Assembly: GCA_029204225.1 (NCBI GenBank)
Contig: CM055095.1
Span: forward strand, 76,185,431-76,249,430
Origin: Diphasiastrum complanatum
Taxonomy: Eukaryota > Streptophyta > Lycopodiopsida > Lycopodiales > Lycopodiaceae
Length of the DNA: 64,000 nt
Direction of reading: 5' to 3'
Shown here in pieces: positions 54,481-64,000 of this stretch (the first letter of the stretch is position 1; each line of letters begins with the position of its first letter). The notes beneath the pieces are model-generated. The model had not been told where the DNA came from. It saw nothing but the letters and a program-made list of their open reading frames with translations, and made no database searches. Position numbers and translations under genes: made by a program.

Positions 54481-54960
54481 GAAATTCTCCCTCTCAAACA
54501 CATGATCTAGATACAGCAAGATCTCATCAATGCTTGATCTCAAATTTCCACAAAGTTTAGTGAAAAGAATGTCATTGGTGGCACCATCATAAATCAAAAG
54601 GTAGATTCCAAACTTTCCATCCAACATGAAGTAGAGTAGGTGAAGATGAGTATCAAACCTAATAAATCTAGCCCTCTTGAGTCCATAAAAAACCTCAATA
54701 AGCTCACCAATGAGATCTCCCTTGCCTTGAAAAAGTTGCCTCTCGATTTGCTCCATGTAGTCTTCTCCAACCAATCTTTTGCCATCTTGATCATGAGTGA
54801 TCAATTTATAATCATAGAATCCTTTGAGTTGATGAAGAGATGTGAGATCCAGGCCTTGGATCTTCCCAAGAACCAATCTTCCATTGCTCTTTCCTTCACA
54901 AGACTACCTCTTAATGATTGCATCATAAGAAGTAGAAACCTCAAAGACATTAGAAGCCAT
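54478..54960 (-). other. Non-copia reading frame inside a copia element (second insert frame)
   Basis: Minus-strand Met at 54960 starts MASNVFEVSTSYDAIIKR, a stop follows, and from 54876 an open frame of 132 codons runs LGKIQGLDLTSLHQLKGFYD, RLVGEDYMEQIERQLFQGKG, FYGLKRARFIRFDTHLHLLY, SIDEILLYLDHVFEREN. No retroelement motif and no family recognised; it has the look of a globular plant protein. It lies between copia protease/pre-integrase (55.5-56.1 kb) and the RT linker (54.3-54.5 kb), replacing the integrase. Confidence 0.4.
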
Positions 54961-55035
54961 GAAAAAAATGATTAGTACCTTCAATATAAGGATGATTGAA
55001 TCACTCTCTTTTTTCAAACAAGAACTTCTACTCAA

Positions 55036-55473
55036 TTATTTATGTAATGACTCATATGATAATGATTCTTCCTCACTATCATTCAAAATGACATCATTTG
55101 AAGTACATGCTACTTTGAACTCTTCACATACTTCTCTTCTTCTTGACTTGTGACTATCTCCCTCACCAAGTCTCTTGATAGAACCATTTGATCTACTCTT
55201 TTTATGAAGACATGTGACTCCGCTTGCTGCAAAATTGACTTTCTTGGACTCATCACAAAATAATGTATAAGAACCATCTCCCTCATACATGCACCTAGCA
55301 ACATCTTTTTCCATATGATCATGAAAGAAATCATCAGCAACAACCTTTTCCAAGGATGAACCTTCACCTCCATTGATGAAGTTAGCTCTTTCCTTACCTT
55401 TTGCATCCTTGCACTTGCCATGAAGGACCATTGAAACACCATCATTATCCTCAAGACTAGCCAAGTTAGACAA
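55036..55473 (-). other. Non-copia reading frame inside a copia element (first insert frame)
   Basis: A 145-codon minus-strand frame, rich in charged residues: ASLEDNDGVSMVLHGKCKDA, KVVADDFFHDHMEKDVARCM, SYTLFCDESKKVNFAASG, ending NDSEEESLSYESLHK. It starts just after the copia sequence KSNKLPYARSRSRS (the residues that normally lead into the integrase core). I recognise no domain. Together with 54478-54960 it makes about 1 kb of foreign sequence in this element. Confidence 0.4.
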
Positions 55474-56126
55474 AGATGAAAATTTCCAAGAAGCATATGA
55501 GATCTTGACCTAGATCTAGCATAAGGAAGCTTGTTAGACTTTGCATAAGATCCACCAATCTTATTGATGCTAAAAGGTAGATTTGGAAAGTTGAGACCAA
55601 TCTCCTTTTCCATTCCATCTTTTTTGTTAGCCATAACAAAAGCATTAAGCTTGAAAAGTCTACCTTGTCTATTGCCCCTAGCAACCAAGATTTCTTCCTT
55701 TGTAATGAAACAAGCATCACCACCACTTTACCATGTATCCTATCTCTATCATTTGGCCAACACTTAGCAAATTCTTTGAAAGTGAAGGAATGTAAAGACA
55801 CCATCAAGTCTTGCTTTCCTATTAGTAGAGAGACAAATAGGAATTGAACCAATACCTTCAATCACACACTCGCCACTATTGGCCATGTGAATTGCTTTCT
55901 TGGCTCCATCATAAGTGATCAAAAATTTAAAGAACTCCTTGTGATTAGTCATGTGTGAACTAGCTCCACTATCAATCTAGCATGAATCTTTGTCACCTTC
56001 ACTTGATATTGGACTTGAAGAACACATCAAAAGAGAATCACATCACCTAGATCCTCATCATTAGTAGTAAAGTTGATTTTCTTGCTACCTTCATCTCTTT
56101 GCTTCTTCAAACATTCATTTGCAAAA
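55474..56126 (-). pseudogene. Ty1/copia zinc-knuckle end, protease and pre-integrase
   Basis: On the minus strand HFANECLKKQRDEG is the second half of a zinc knuckle, cut at 56126 by an LTR. SGASSHMTNHKEF with an upstream stop is the protease site (about 55930-55985). GIGSIPICLSTNRKARLDGV, then frameshifts, then ARGNRQGRLFKLNAFVMANK follow. The HHCC module is lost: the pre-integrase runs on to SNKLPYARSRSRS and then to the foreign frames. Confidence 0.8.
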
Positions 56127-56891
56127 TGTCACGAACGGGTTTTGTTTCGTGAACGAATTTCTTTCTTTTGAATTTTCTTATGCGTGGAAGCTTGCAGGAT
56201 CCTAAGCACACGACTACAGATCACAGAACAAAAATCATTCTACCAATCAAGACAACAAAAAACAAGAAGATGGACAAGAGAGAGCAACTGTATTATCAGT
56301 TTTGATTTTTAGAGTGAGATGATCAGTGTCTTGTTCGTTGGAGCCTGACACTCAAGTCTATCGTTGTGTTCTCCTCGTTGGCAGACTTTCATGCACAGCT
56401 ATTTTGTTTCTCTATTTTTTCTATTCTATACTTTTTCTGCTCTACTCTTGCACTATATTCTCTCTCTCCTTTTTGTTGATCCATAATTTATTTTGTATCT
56501 CCCTTATGTGGAATTTACAAGATAGCTAAACAGAGAATTACAAGAGTAGTTAAGGCTAATCAGCTAGTTAGTTACTCTTTGTTATTGCTAACTGTTTTAC
56601 TTGAGCCTGAAGTTTAAGACTCCACGTCCATTGAGCTGCCAGTTGGCAGCGCGAAAGATTTTTTTTAGTTTTCTTTTCGTTTCGTGTTGTGTCGTGTCAT
56701 GTCTTTTGGTCCTAAAGGTATGTTTGACTTTTGCGAATCATTTGACCTTCGACCTTTGACCTTCGCTTCGTTTCATGTTTTAGAGTTTTTGAGGTACGTT
56801 GACTTCTACGAATTGTTTGCCATTCAACCTTCGCTTCGTGTTGCTTCGCTTCGCGTCGCGGCAAAGTTGCAGGAGTTCAAAATTTTTGACA
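56127..56891 (-). repeat. 3' LTR of a minus-strand copia (765 bp)
   Basis: Reads TGTCAAAAATTTTGAACTCC on the minus strand after a polypurine tract (GAGGGAG) and ends GTTCGTGACA; the ends form the inverted pair TGTCA/TGACA. It interrupts the zinc knuckle of the element at 54.3-56.1 kb. Confidence 0.8.
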
Positions 56892-57146
56892 CTCCCTCTT
56901 GAACCTTGCAACTTTGCACGTTTAATCTGATTGTCTTTATTTGCTTTGCGAAGAGTGGCTTGTCGAGCGGCTTCATGAGCAGATCTGCAATCATGTCTTC
57001 AGACTTTATGTACTGGAATTGGAGTTCTCCTTTCAAGATCAAATCTCGAATGTGATGGTTCTTTAGAAGTATGTGTTTTGTCTTTGAATGGAAGACATGA
57101 TCCTGGGACAGATAAATGGCACTCTGAGAATCCATCATCATCGTGA
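56892..57146 (-). pseudogene. Ty1/copia RNase H C-terminus
   Basis: Minus-strand MDSQSAIYLSQDHVFHSKTK, HILLKNHHIRDLILKGELQF, SEDMIADLLMKPLDKPLFAK followed by the polypurine tract. Upstream it is cut at 57146 by the LTR of another copia, so this piece belongs to the LTR at 56127-56891. Confidence 0.9.
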
Positions 57147-57890
57147 TGGAAAATGTCAGAACGTGCAAATTGTGCAGATTCAAATTTCCAATAAAATTCT
57201 GGTAACGAACTGATAGAAATATCTTGAACGATTCGCGAACAATTTCGCGCAACTGTTTAGATCACGAATAATTTCTACTCGAGAACAATTCGTGATCTAG
57301 TCAAGCTCTGCAACGAAACAAAATGAAGAAAAACTAGATGAAAGAGAAGAATTCACGAAAAGATCAATCAGGATCTGTAACGAGATGAGACGAAAAAAGA
57401 AACTATACGAAACAAAGCAAAACGAAACGAAACTTAAGTGAGCTCTGAAATTGATTTATGCTTACAAAGCGAAACATGAAGCGAAAGCATTCATGAATAA
57501 AATCAATTCGTGTGAAATTCAGATATGATTGTTGGTCACTGCTGGCTATATCATTCCTACAGTCCTCCAGAATGTAGACAGACACTGCTGATCTATGTTA
57601 TAGATTATTATAGCATTTAACAAAATCAAACCAAAGTGCGGAATTGAATAAACAAGTGAATCAGATACATGAATAGTAGTAGACAAATATTCATTCGAGA
57701 TCATACAATCATTCAGAATAATATGTGCATAACAGCTACAATATATCTACTGATTTTCTGATATTTCAAGCACTGTGCGACAGACCACACAGTGCATTGG
57801 CATGAGAGAAATACAGTTCTCTCACAAATAATGTTTTGCTTTCTAGCGGACTTTTGGATCTGCTGATCCTGTTACAAAATTGTCTCGGGT
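57147..57890 (-). repeat. 3' LTR of the 57.1-61.5 kb copia
   Basis: The first 540 or so bases (TGGAAAATGTCAGAACGTGC onward) align with 60953-61514, in the same orientation. It contains many AAACGAAACGAAAC and GAATTCACGAA strings. The inner limit near 57880 is approximate, since the RT has been truncated against it. Confidence 0.8.
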
Positions 57891-58680
57891 ATTAGAATAG
57901 TCAATACCATATCTTTGAGTAAATCCCTTCGCTACAAGTCTTGCCTTATACTTTGAGACATCTCCATTTGGTCCATACTTTAGCTTGTATACCCATTTGT
58001 ATCTTATAGCCTTTTGCTTATGTGGTAATGGCTACAATGTCCATACCTGGTTCTTCCTCATGGATTCCATCTCCTTATTCATGGCTTGTATCTTTCTCTA
58101 GACATTCAATTGCCTCCTCGAATGTCTGTGGTTCACCACTGAATCCACAAAACTCTTCTGATATAGAAGCTGAGTTGTCTGGCACATATCTTACTGGTGC
58201 TTTTTGTTGTCTTGTCGACCTTCTAGGAGATCCTCCTGGAACTACAATGCCTTTGCCTTTGTCTACTCTGCTAGGTCCGGAGCCATTTCGGTTTATAGTA
58301 TTGTAGCAGTAGGCTACTTCTCAAAACTTTCTTCGTCTGATTCGTCACTCGAATGCAAAGCGACTCGAACATCTTCATCTTCGTGTTCATCCTCTGCTCC
58401 CTCTGTCACAGTTGGCAGATCATAGTATTGTCTTTCAAGAACCTCATAACTGGCAGGATCATCATTGGCCATCGTTCTGCTCTCATCAAATTTGACATCT
58501 CTAACTGTCTTCATAGTGTTTTTCTCTAGCATATAGACTCTGTAGTATGACGAATTGTTGTCATATCCTACAAGATATCCCTGTTCAGCTTTCTCATCAA
58601 GCTTCTTTCGAAGCTTATCAATAACACGTGCCATAAGCTGCACATTTAAAATACGGATGTGAGTCAGATTGGGTTTTCTA
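57891..58680 (-). pseudogene. Ty1/copia integrase tail and RT N-terminus (truncated)
   Basis: The minus-strand frame 58314-58643 holds the integrase tail (AEQGYLVGYDNNSSYYRVYM, VRDVKFDESRTM) and an acidic linker. After a stop, shifting frames give MNKEMESMRKNQVWTLWPLP, RYKWVYKLKYGPNGDVSKYK and ARLVAKGFTQRYGIDYS at about 57900, after which RT and RNase H are simply missing and LTR sequence begins. This is a deletion derivative. Confidence 0.85.
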
Positions 58681-58682
58681 CC

Positions 58683-59480
58683 CTACCACAATTCGTGTGG
58701 TGTCGTGTGAGGAACACCAAACTTTCCTATCATGTTTTGAATGTAAGCAGCTATAGCTACTACTTTAGCCCAGAACACTCTTGGAGTTTTTGAGTAGGCC
58801 ATCATGCATCTGGAAGCTTCCATTAGGGTCCTGTTCTTTCTTTCTACAACACCGTTGTGCTGCGATGTGTAAGATGCAGTCCTTCTATGAATGATACCTT
58901 GATCATTACAGAAGTCATTGAATCGATCCGAGATGTATTCTCCACCTTGATCTGTTTTGATCTTCTTCACTTTATTACCAGTGCATCCCTCTGCCCAATT
59001 CAAATATGATGGCTTACTTGGTATAGTGCCATTGAATTCATATGGCATAGTCTTCTGTGCCATAGAGTGTCTGGCGAATCATCATGAGTCTGATGCACTT
59101 GATCTGCAGGCAAGTGTACCTTCAAGTGATATAGATTGCCTTTTCTTCTACCTTGGGTGATCAGAGTACTGGTACTTGCATCAACAACGTTGCATTCTTC
59201 GTTTGAGAACGTCACACACATCCCTACATCAGCTATTCTTGCCACTGATAGCAAGTCTTGCTGCAGTGTAGGCACAAATAGAACATCTTCGAGTCGTCTA
59301 TCTCTGCCATTCGTGTTGAGCCATAGTGAACCAAAACCATTCACTTGATATTTGGATCCATCTCCAAAAACAGTAAATCTTGATGGATCTGCACTTCAAA
59401 AATCAGACATGATTCATCTTGACGTAACAAAGTGTGAGGTAGCTCCTGAGTCTAGGATTACCTCCTATGTGTCAAGTGTT
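58683..59480 (-). pseudogene. Ty1/copia protease and integrase
   Basis: The minus strand has EVILDSGATSHFVTSR (about 59420-59465, canonical protease site), then the frame to 59344: LEDVLFVPTLQQDLLSVARI, GRRKGNLYHLKVHL and LWHRRLCHMNS of the HHCC module. The Cys pair and the integrase start are deleted at about 59030. The frame 58683-59063 resumes with KKIKTDQGGEYISDRFNDFC (second Asp) and YTSQHNGVVERKNRTLMEAS (Glu), VFWAKVVAIAAYIQN. A stop follows HELW. Confidence 0.88.
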
Positions 59481-60509
59481 GACACTGCACATATGTCTGC
59501 ACAGATGTAGGCGGTGGAATTACCATGATTCGATCTTTCTTCGCCCATTTTCGAGCTCTCTGGATCCTTGACATAGGACAAACTATTATTGTTCTCATGT
59601 CCGCTTTGTGCTGGTTTGTTTCTTGGGTTCAGGCGGCAATCCATGGCTGCATGACCCTTTCTTCTGGCAGTAGATACACTCAATTTTTGGATTGAGCCAA
59701 CACAAATTGACAGTGTGTCCTTCGCGTCTGCATCTCACGCAGGTCTTCTTGTCTCCACTTTGTTGTTTTGACCTTCCTTTATTTTTGCATTTGCCTTTGC
59801 TGGTCCCTTTTGCTTGCTGATCACAATCTTGCTTTCGATCTCACTCCCTCTTAGGCTTGAATTGTTTCTTGGCCTTCTCCTTGTTGCTGTAAAGAGCTTG
59901 GTCAGAAGCATCCTTGTGATCAAGGTGCTCTCGAGCCTTGACTTCTTCTCGAATCTCGACAATTGCCTTTTTGAGTGTCATTGTAGGATCCTTTGCTAGT
60001 AGAATTCTGGTTGTTTGGAAGGATCTTGGTAAGGCTCTCAACAGATAAGTGAGCTGTTTCTATGCTGACAGTGTATTTTTTGCTCCAGAATTGCTAGTGA
60101 AAGGAACAGGTCCTTCATCTTCCTAACAAAAGAAGTGAGGCCTTTGCCATCCCACTGCAGGTTTGTTAGCTGATCCTCAAGCATCAATATCTGACTGCAT
60201 GATTTCGTCCAAAATTTTGTGAGTAGTGTATTCCACATCTCTTTTGCTTTAGAGAGTGTAGCTAGGTCAAGAGTCAAGCTATCCTCGATGGATGATGATA
60301 ACAAGGCTAATGCCTTGTCATTCTTCTCCCTCCATTCGCGTAGCTCCTTGCCTATTATTGTAGGTATCTCCTCAATGCCATCTACCCAGGGAAATAATCC
60401 TTCTCCCTTTAGTATCAGCGAGGTCTTTACCTTCCATGCTAGGAAGTTAGATCATGATGAATCCAGAACTGTACAGATCTTGGATTGTATGCTAAAACAT
60501 TGCTCCTGA
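59481..60509 (-). pseudogene. Ty1/copia gag with two zinc knuckles
   Basis: Minus strand: LAWKVKTSLILKGEGLFPWV, IIGKELREWREKNDKALALL, LDLATLSKAKEMWNTLLTKF, LMLEDQLTNLQWDGKGLTSF, VRKMKDLFLSLAI. After a frameshift and a basic region come two knuckles at about 59640-59750: CVRCRREGHTVNLC and CIYCQKKG...HAAMDC, the second split by a one-base shift. The frame is closed by several stops. Related to the gag pieces at 47.3-47.6 and 53.2-53.4 kb. Confidence 0.88.
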
Positions 60510-60935
60510 ATTTGTGTTCTCACTTGTTAATGGTTCTTTGTTTGAATGAATAGCCTCCTGGATCTGATAGCTTTTTGGCAATCGGGCAGCACATAGCCAG
60601 GGAGAGCGAGCAGATGCTAGGAGCCAGGTGGAGTAGGTGATGCTTTGGAGTTCGGCTTGTCTATCAAGATGGTGACCAGGATCGAAGACATCAGGTGAGC
60701 ATAGTATGTGGATGACGAGTCCATTGGGGTGGCACTCAAGGAGATACTACAGTTGCAGTTGGCTGCATTTGCAGGAGTCTAGGCTTGGCACAGGTGTTGG
60801 AGTTTTCATGGTGCAGATTCTCAGGTGGTGAGATCATGGGGAAGCCTAGAAGAAGTCACTCAGAGCCATAAACCTCAATACGATCAAAGAGGCAGTAGTG
60901 TCGGGATCCCATGAGGTCAGACTATGACAAAGGTA

Positions 60936-60948
60936 GGCTCTGATACCA
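60936..60948 (-). promoter_or_regulatory. Copia primer-binding site
   Basis: TGGTATCAGAGCC on the minus strand, four bases inside the LTR end at 60953. Confidence 0.92.
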
Positions 60949-60952
60949 AAGA

Positions 60953-61514
60953 TGAAAATGTCAAAACGTGCAAGTTGTGCAAATTCAAATTTCAATTCTG
61001 GTAACAAACTGATAGAAATCTCTCGAATGATTTGCGAACAATTTTGCAAAACTGTTCTGATCACGAATAATTTTTGCTCGAGAACAATTCGCGATCCAGT
61101 CAAGCTCGGCAATGAAATGAGACAAAATGAAGCGAAACTAGACGAAAGAGAAGAATTCACAAAAAGATTAATCAGGCTTTGTAATGAGATGAGACAAAAC
61201 GAAACGAAACTATACGAAATGAAGCGAAACACAATGAAACTTAAGTGAGTTCTAAAATTGATTCACGCTTATAGCCAAGTGATCGTGAAGCAAAACAAAG
61301 TGAAACACGAAGCAAAAGCATTCGCGAAGAAAATCAATTCATGTGAAATTCAGATATGATTGCTACTCACTGCCGACTATATCATTTCTACAATCCTCCA
61401 AAATGTAGATAGACATTGTTGATCTACGTTATAGATTATTACAGCATTCAACAAAATCAAACCAAAGTGTGGAATTGAATAAACAAGGGAATCATATACA
61501 CAAATAGTAACAGA
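60953..61514 (-). repeat. 5' LTR of the 57.1-61.5 kb copia, truncated
   Basis: Matches the 3' LTR until about 61514, then changes abruptly to the TG of another LTR. The promoter-side part of this LTR (equivalent to about 57690-57880) is missing, so the element cannot start its own transcript. Confidence 0.8.
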
Positions 61515-61671
61515 TGTTTTGGTTCATGTTTGATCAGTATCTCTTAGAGTTTGCATCTCATTTTGTATGTAGATGCTGATTTTTCTACATTGATAGGATT
61601 GTTGGTTTGCTCCTTGTTGTAACCAAAGATCAAGGACATGGATTGGATCTTGAATAATCTGAAATCCCACA
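61515..61671 (+). repeat. Short copia LTR, plus orientation (157 bp)
   Basis: TGTTTTGGTTCATG to AATCCCACA, followed at 61672-61684 by the PBS-like TGGTATTAGAGCT. TG...CA ends and the PBS support an LTR. The length is short for copia and no second copy is in view. Confidence 0.55.
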
Positions 61672-61684
61672 TGGTATTAGAGCT

Positions 61685-62440
61685 ATTGTGTTTTGGGTTA
61701 TGAAAGGATCAGCCATCTTTAGCAAGGATCTAGAGAAATTACCAATGCTAGATAGAGCATGCTAGATTGATTTCTATTTAGGAATCAACATTTTTGCATG
61801 TGTAGAATGGATCTTTTGTAGGTCAAAACTCAATAGAGGGTTATGTACTTGATCAATTCCAATTTCGCACTTGGTTTACTGGAATTAGCCAATTTTTGGT
61901 GCATTAAGGTCTCATTGGAAGCTACAAAACGATATATCAAGTTTTTAGAAATTGCATGTAGAATTTGAGATATTCAATTTTTTGTGATTTTGTCAAAACT
62001 CTAATTTTGATTGGATCTCTAGTTTGTGAGGTTACTGAAATTCATTTGAGTGTGATTCAATCTTAGGAAGTGGCGAAATTCATTATATTGAGGATATATT
62101 ATAGGTTGATCAAGATTTCACTATTCTATGTGTTGATTTTCTAGTTAGAAGTGCTAGAAGAGATTTGAGAGGTTCCATATCTTTGTGATTTCTTCTTGAG
62201 TTCATTTGTTGACATTCAAGAGAGTGCTTTGTGCATTGGAACATGTTGAAAGAGAAGATCAGGTCACTTCAACATGGCTACAAGTGGAGGCTTCATGTTG
62301 GAAGGCAATAATAGACTTACCTCAATCAACTATCTACTTGGAAAGTGAGGATGGAGTCCTTGTAGTGGGTTTATTTCCTTGCCTATCCTCAACCCAAGGT
62401 CAAATCAATCTAGCATCAAGGAAATGAAGTTAGTTGTCAC
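61685..62440. other. Internal region of the plus-strand copia; gag not recognised
   Basis: Follows the PBS but carries no UBN2 or zinc-knuckle motif in any frame; a 73-codon frame at 62206-62427 is unassigned. Confidence 0.35.
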
Positions 62441-63135
62441 GCATAGATCTTATGATACGAAACTCCTTGACGCTAATCAAGGCCACGAAGAGTCGGATTC
62501 TGAAAATTATGAAATCACAGATCTAGGAGAAGCAACAAAATGCCTCGGGCTAGAGATTAGAAGAGATCGAATAAAAGATGAAATACATTTGAGTCAATCT
62601 GAATACGCCAAAAAAGTGTTGAAGCAGTACCAAATGATGGACTGCAAAGAAAAACCTACACCAATGATAACTAATGCCAAGTTGACGAAGCAGGATTGCC
62701 GAAAATAGAGGAAGAAAAACAGAAGATGGAAGGTATACCCTACCAAAATCTAATCTGTAGTCTAATGTACCTTACAATTTGTACCAGAACTGGTCTAGCT
62801 TTTTCTATTTATGCTTTAAGCCAATCCTCTTCCAGTCCTGGCATGGCACATTGGCAAATGGCAAAACGAATCCTACAATATCTGATGGGTACCCAAAATA
62901 TTGGATTAACCTACAAAGCTGACAACAAAAGGAAAGGATTCTAGCTACACCACTACAGTGATGCAAGCTAGGCGAGCTGCAAAGATGACATCAAGTCCGT
63001 AACTGGAGGATGTTCAATAGCGTGCGGAGCACCAATCAGCTGGATATGCAAAAAGCAAATCTTGGTAGCTCAATCCTCATGCGAAGCTGAATACGTCGCA
63101 GCTTCAAAGGTGGCAAATGAGATAGTTTTCCAAAA
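62441..63135 (+). pseudogene. Ty1/copia RT C-terminus and RNase H start
   Basis: Plus-strand YEITDLGEATKCLGLEIRRD, EIHLSQSEYAKKVLKQYQMM, frameshift, EGIPYQNLICSLMYLTICTR, HWQMAKRILQYLMGTQNIGL, stop at about 62942, then in another frame CSIACGAPISWICKKQILVA and SSCEAEYVAAS of RNase H to about 63130. Only the thumb side of RT remains. It is probably the 3' half of the element whose LTR begins at 61515, though the intervening pol is deleted. Confidence 0.85.
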
Positions 63136-64000
63136 TGTAAACCCTACTATTTTTCTAGATTCAATGTACCCAAAGTTTAAATTTGAATCTCTCTCAAACT
63201 CGACTACCAACTTTCCCCCACTTTCAAAAAGTGTTTTTTGAATGTATTTTAAACTAATATAACTTCAAAAAGTTTATCTCTAAGTCTAAAATGAGTTTTG
63301 GCCTCATATTGACAATTTACCAAAATATGACTAAACTTGTTGAAATCTCTCACAGAAAGTTTAATGACTTCTAGAGATTCTAAAGGATCGAAATAGTTGC
63401 TTTAAATTTGCAACCTTTAGAATAGAATAATTTAGTCTAAAAGGATAAACTTGTGCATATTATACTCTTGTGGTGTCTTGGAAAATGCACAAGTGATTAT
63501 GATGTAACATTTTGGGATCTCAAGGCGCTCTTCTAAAATAGCACCAAAAGTTGTGCACATTGTTTGAATAGTCTCGCAACTATTAGAAAGCAATCCTCCC
63601 CACTGTACATATATCGCACATACTTGTGCGCTATTTTTGCAATTTTGGTTAACTGAATCCATGTGTGTCTTAATTGGTACGCAGTTTTTGTTTTTGTTTT
63701 TTTTTGTGTTTGTTCTCAAACCTATGCCAAATTTAAAATCGGAGCATGTACTGCTCATTCGGGAAATGAGTATTTCTTCTAGTATGCATAGCTGCTACCT
63801 GAATTTGGAGATATAACAACATAATTGTTTGTTACCGTAACATCTTAAATTAGTTTCTTTCTCTTGTTTCATGATTGGTTTGTCCTCCGTTGAATAGTGT
63901 GTCACATTAATGCCTTATGCAGGACCTCAATACAATTGGGGTGATTGGTATGCTTATGTTGTCACCACAAAGGAGAATACAGTTTATGCTTGAATGCCAA
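63136..64000. other. No gene recognised
   Basis: AT-rich; no LTR copy of 61515-61671 appears before the window end. A 108-codon minus frame (63432-63758) has no recognised motif. Confidence 0.4.

Overview
This window is nuclear DNA of a land plant. The evidence is dense Ty1/copia and Ty3/gypsy LTR retrotransposon debris with plant-type primer-binding sites (initiator tRNA-Met for copia, tRNA-Asp-like for gypsy), an AT-rich background with AG, TG and CT microsatellites, and a spliced BAG-family co-chaperone gene with the plant ubiquitin-like plus BAG layout. Remnants of an EEP-type endonuclease, as found in Helentron-class rolling-circle transposons, hint at a lineage such as a fern, lycophyte or bryophyte, but I cannot settle the species.

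Layout. 0-8.6 kb: a minus-strand copia element whose integrase is split by a gag-only gypsy element (1354-5407) with a CCATT target-site duplication; the left end runs into an EEP relic. 8.6-10.9 kb: mostly unassigned. 10.9-26.5 kb: a mosaic of copia and gypsy pieces in both orientations. It includes a plus-strand LTR-gag-protease fragment, a gypsy RNase H-integrase piece, a minus-strand RNase H-LTR-PBS-gag junction, a minus-strand copia with foreign sequence in place of its RT, a gypsy protease-gag piece, a copied LTR/flank junction, and a nearly full-length plus-strand copia (22.05-26.5 kb). 26.5-45 kb: the transposon-poor part, with the BAG gene or pseudogene (29.8-30.9 kb), a G/C homopolymer tract, a repeat array around two microsatellites, an RPA-like exon and an EEP endonuclease (35.2-37.1 kb), a possible first exon at 38.7 kb and a decayed frame at 39.7-40.2 kb. 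43.7-63.1 kb: a second nested block with at least eight copia elements. It holds two inverted copies of a deletion-derivative copia that carries an unrecognised reading frame, and a nest in which one element (57.1-61.5 kb) sits inside or against others.

Almost every retroelement frame carries stops, frameshifts or deletions, so none looks autonomous. The only host gene I recognise is BAG, and it also shows two reading-frame breaks and no visible first exon. The most interesting material is non-retroviral sequence carried inside deletion-derivative copia elements (17.4-18.2, 46.5-47.4 with 51.6-52.3, and 54.5-55.5 kb), together with the Helentron-like remnants.
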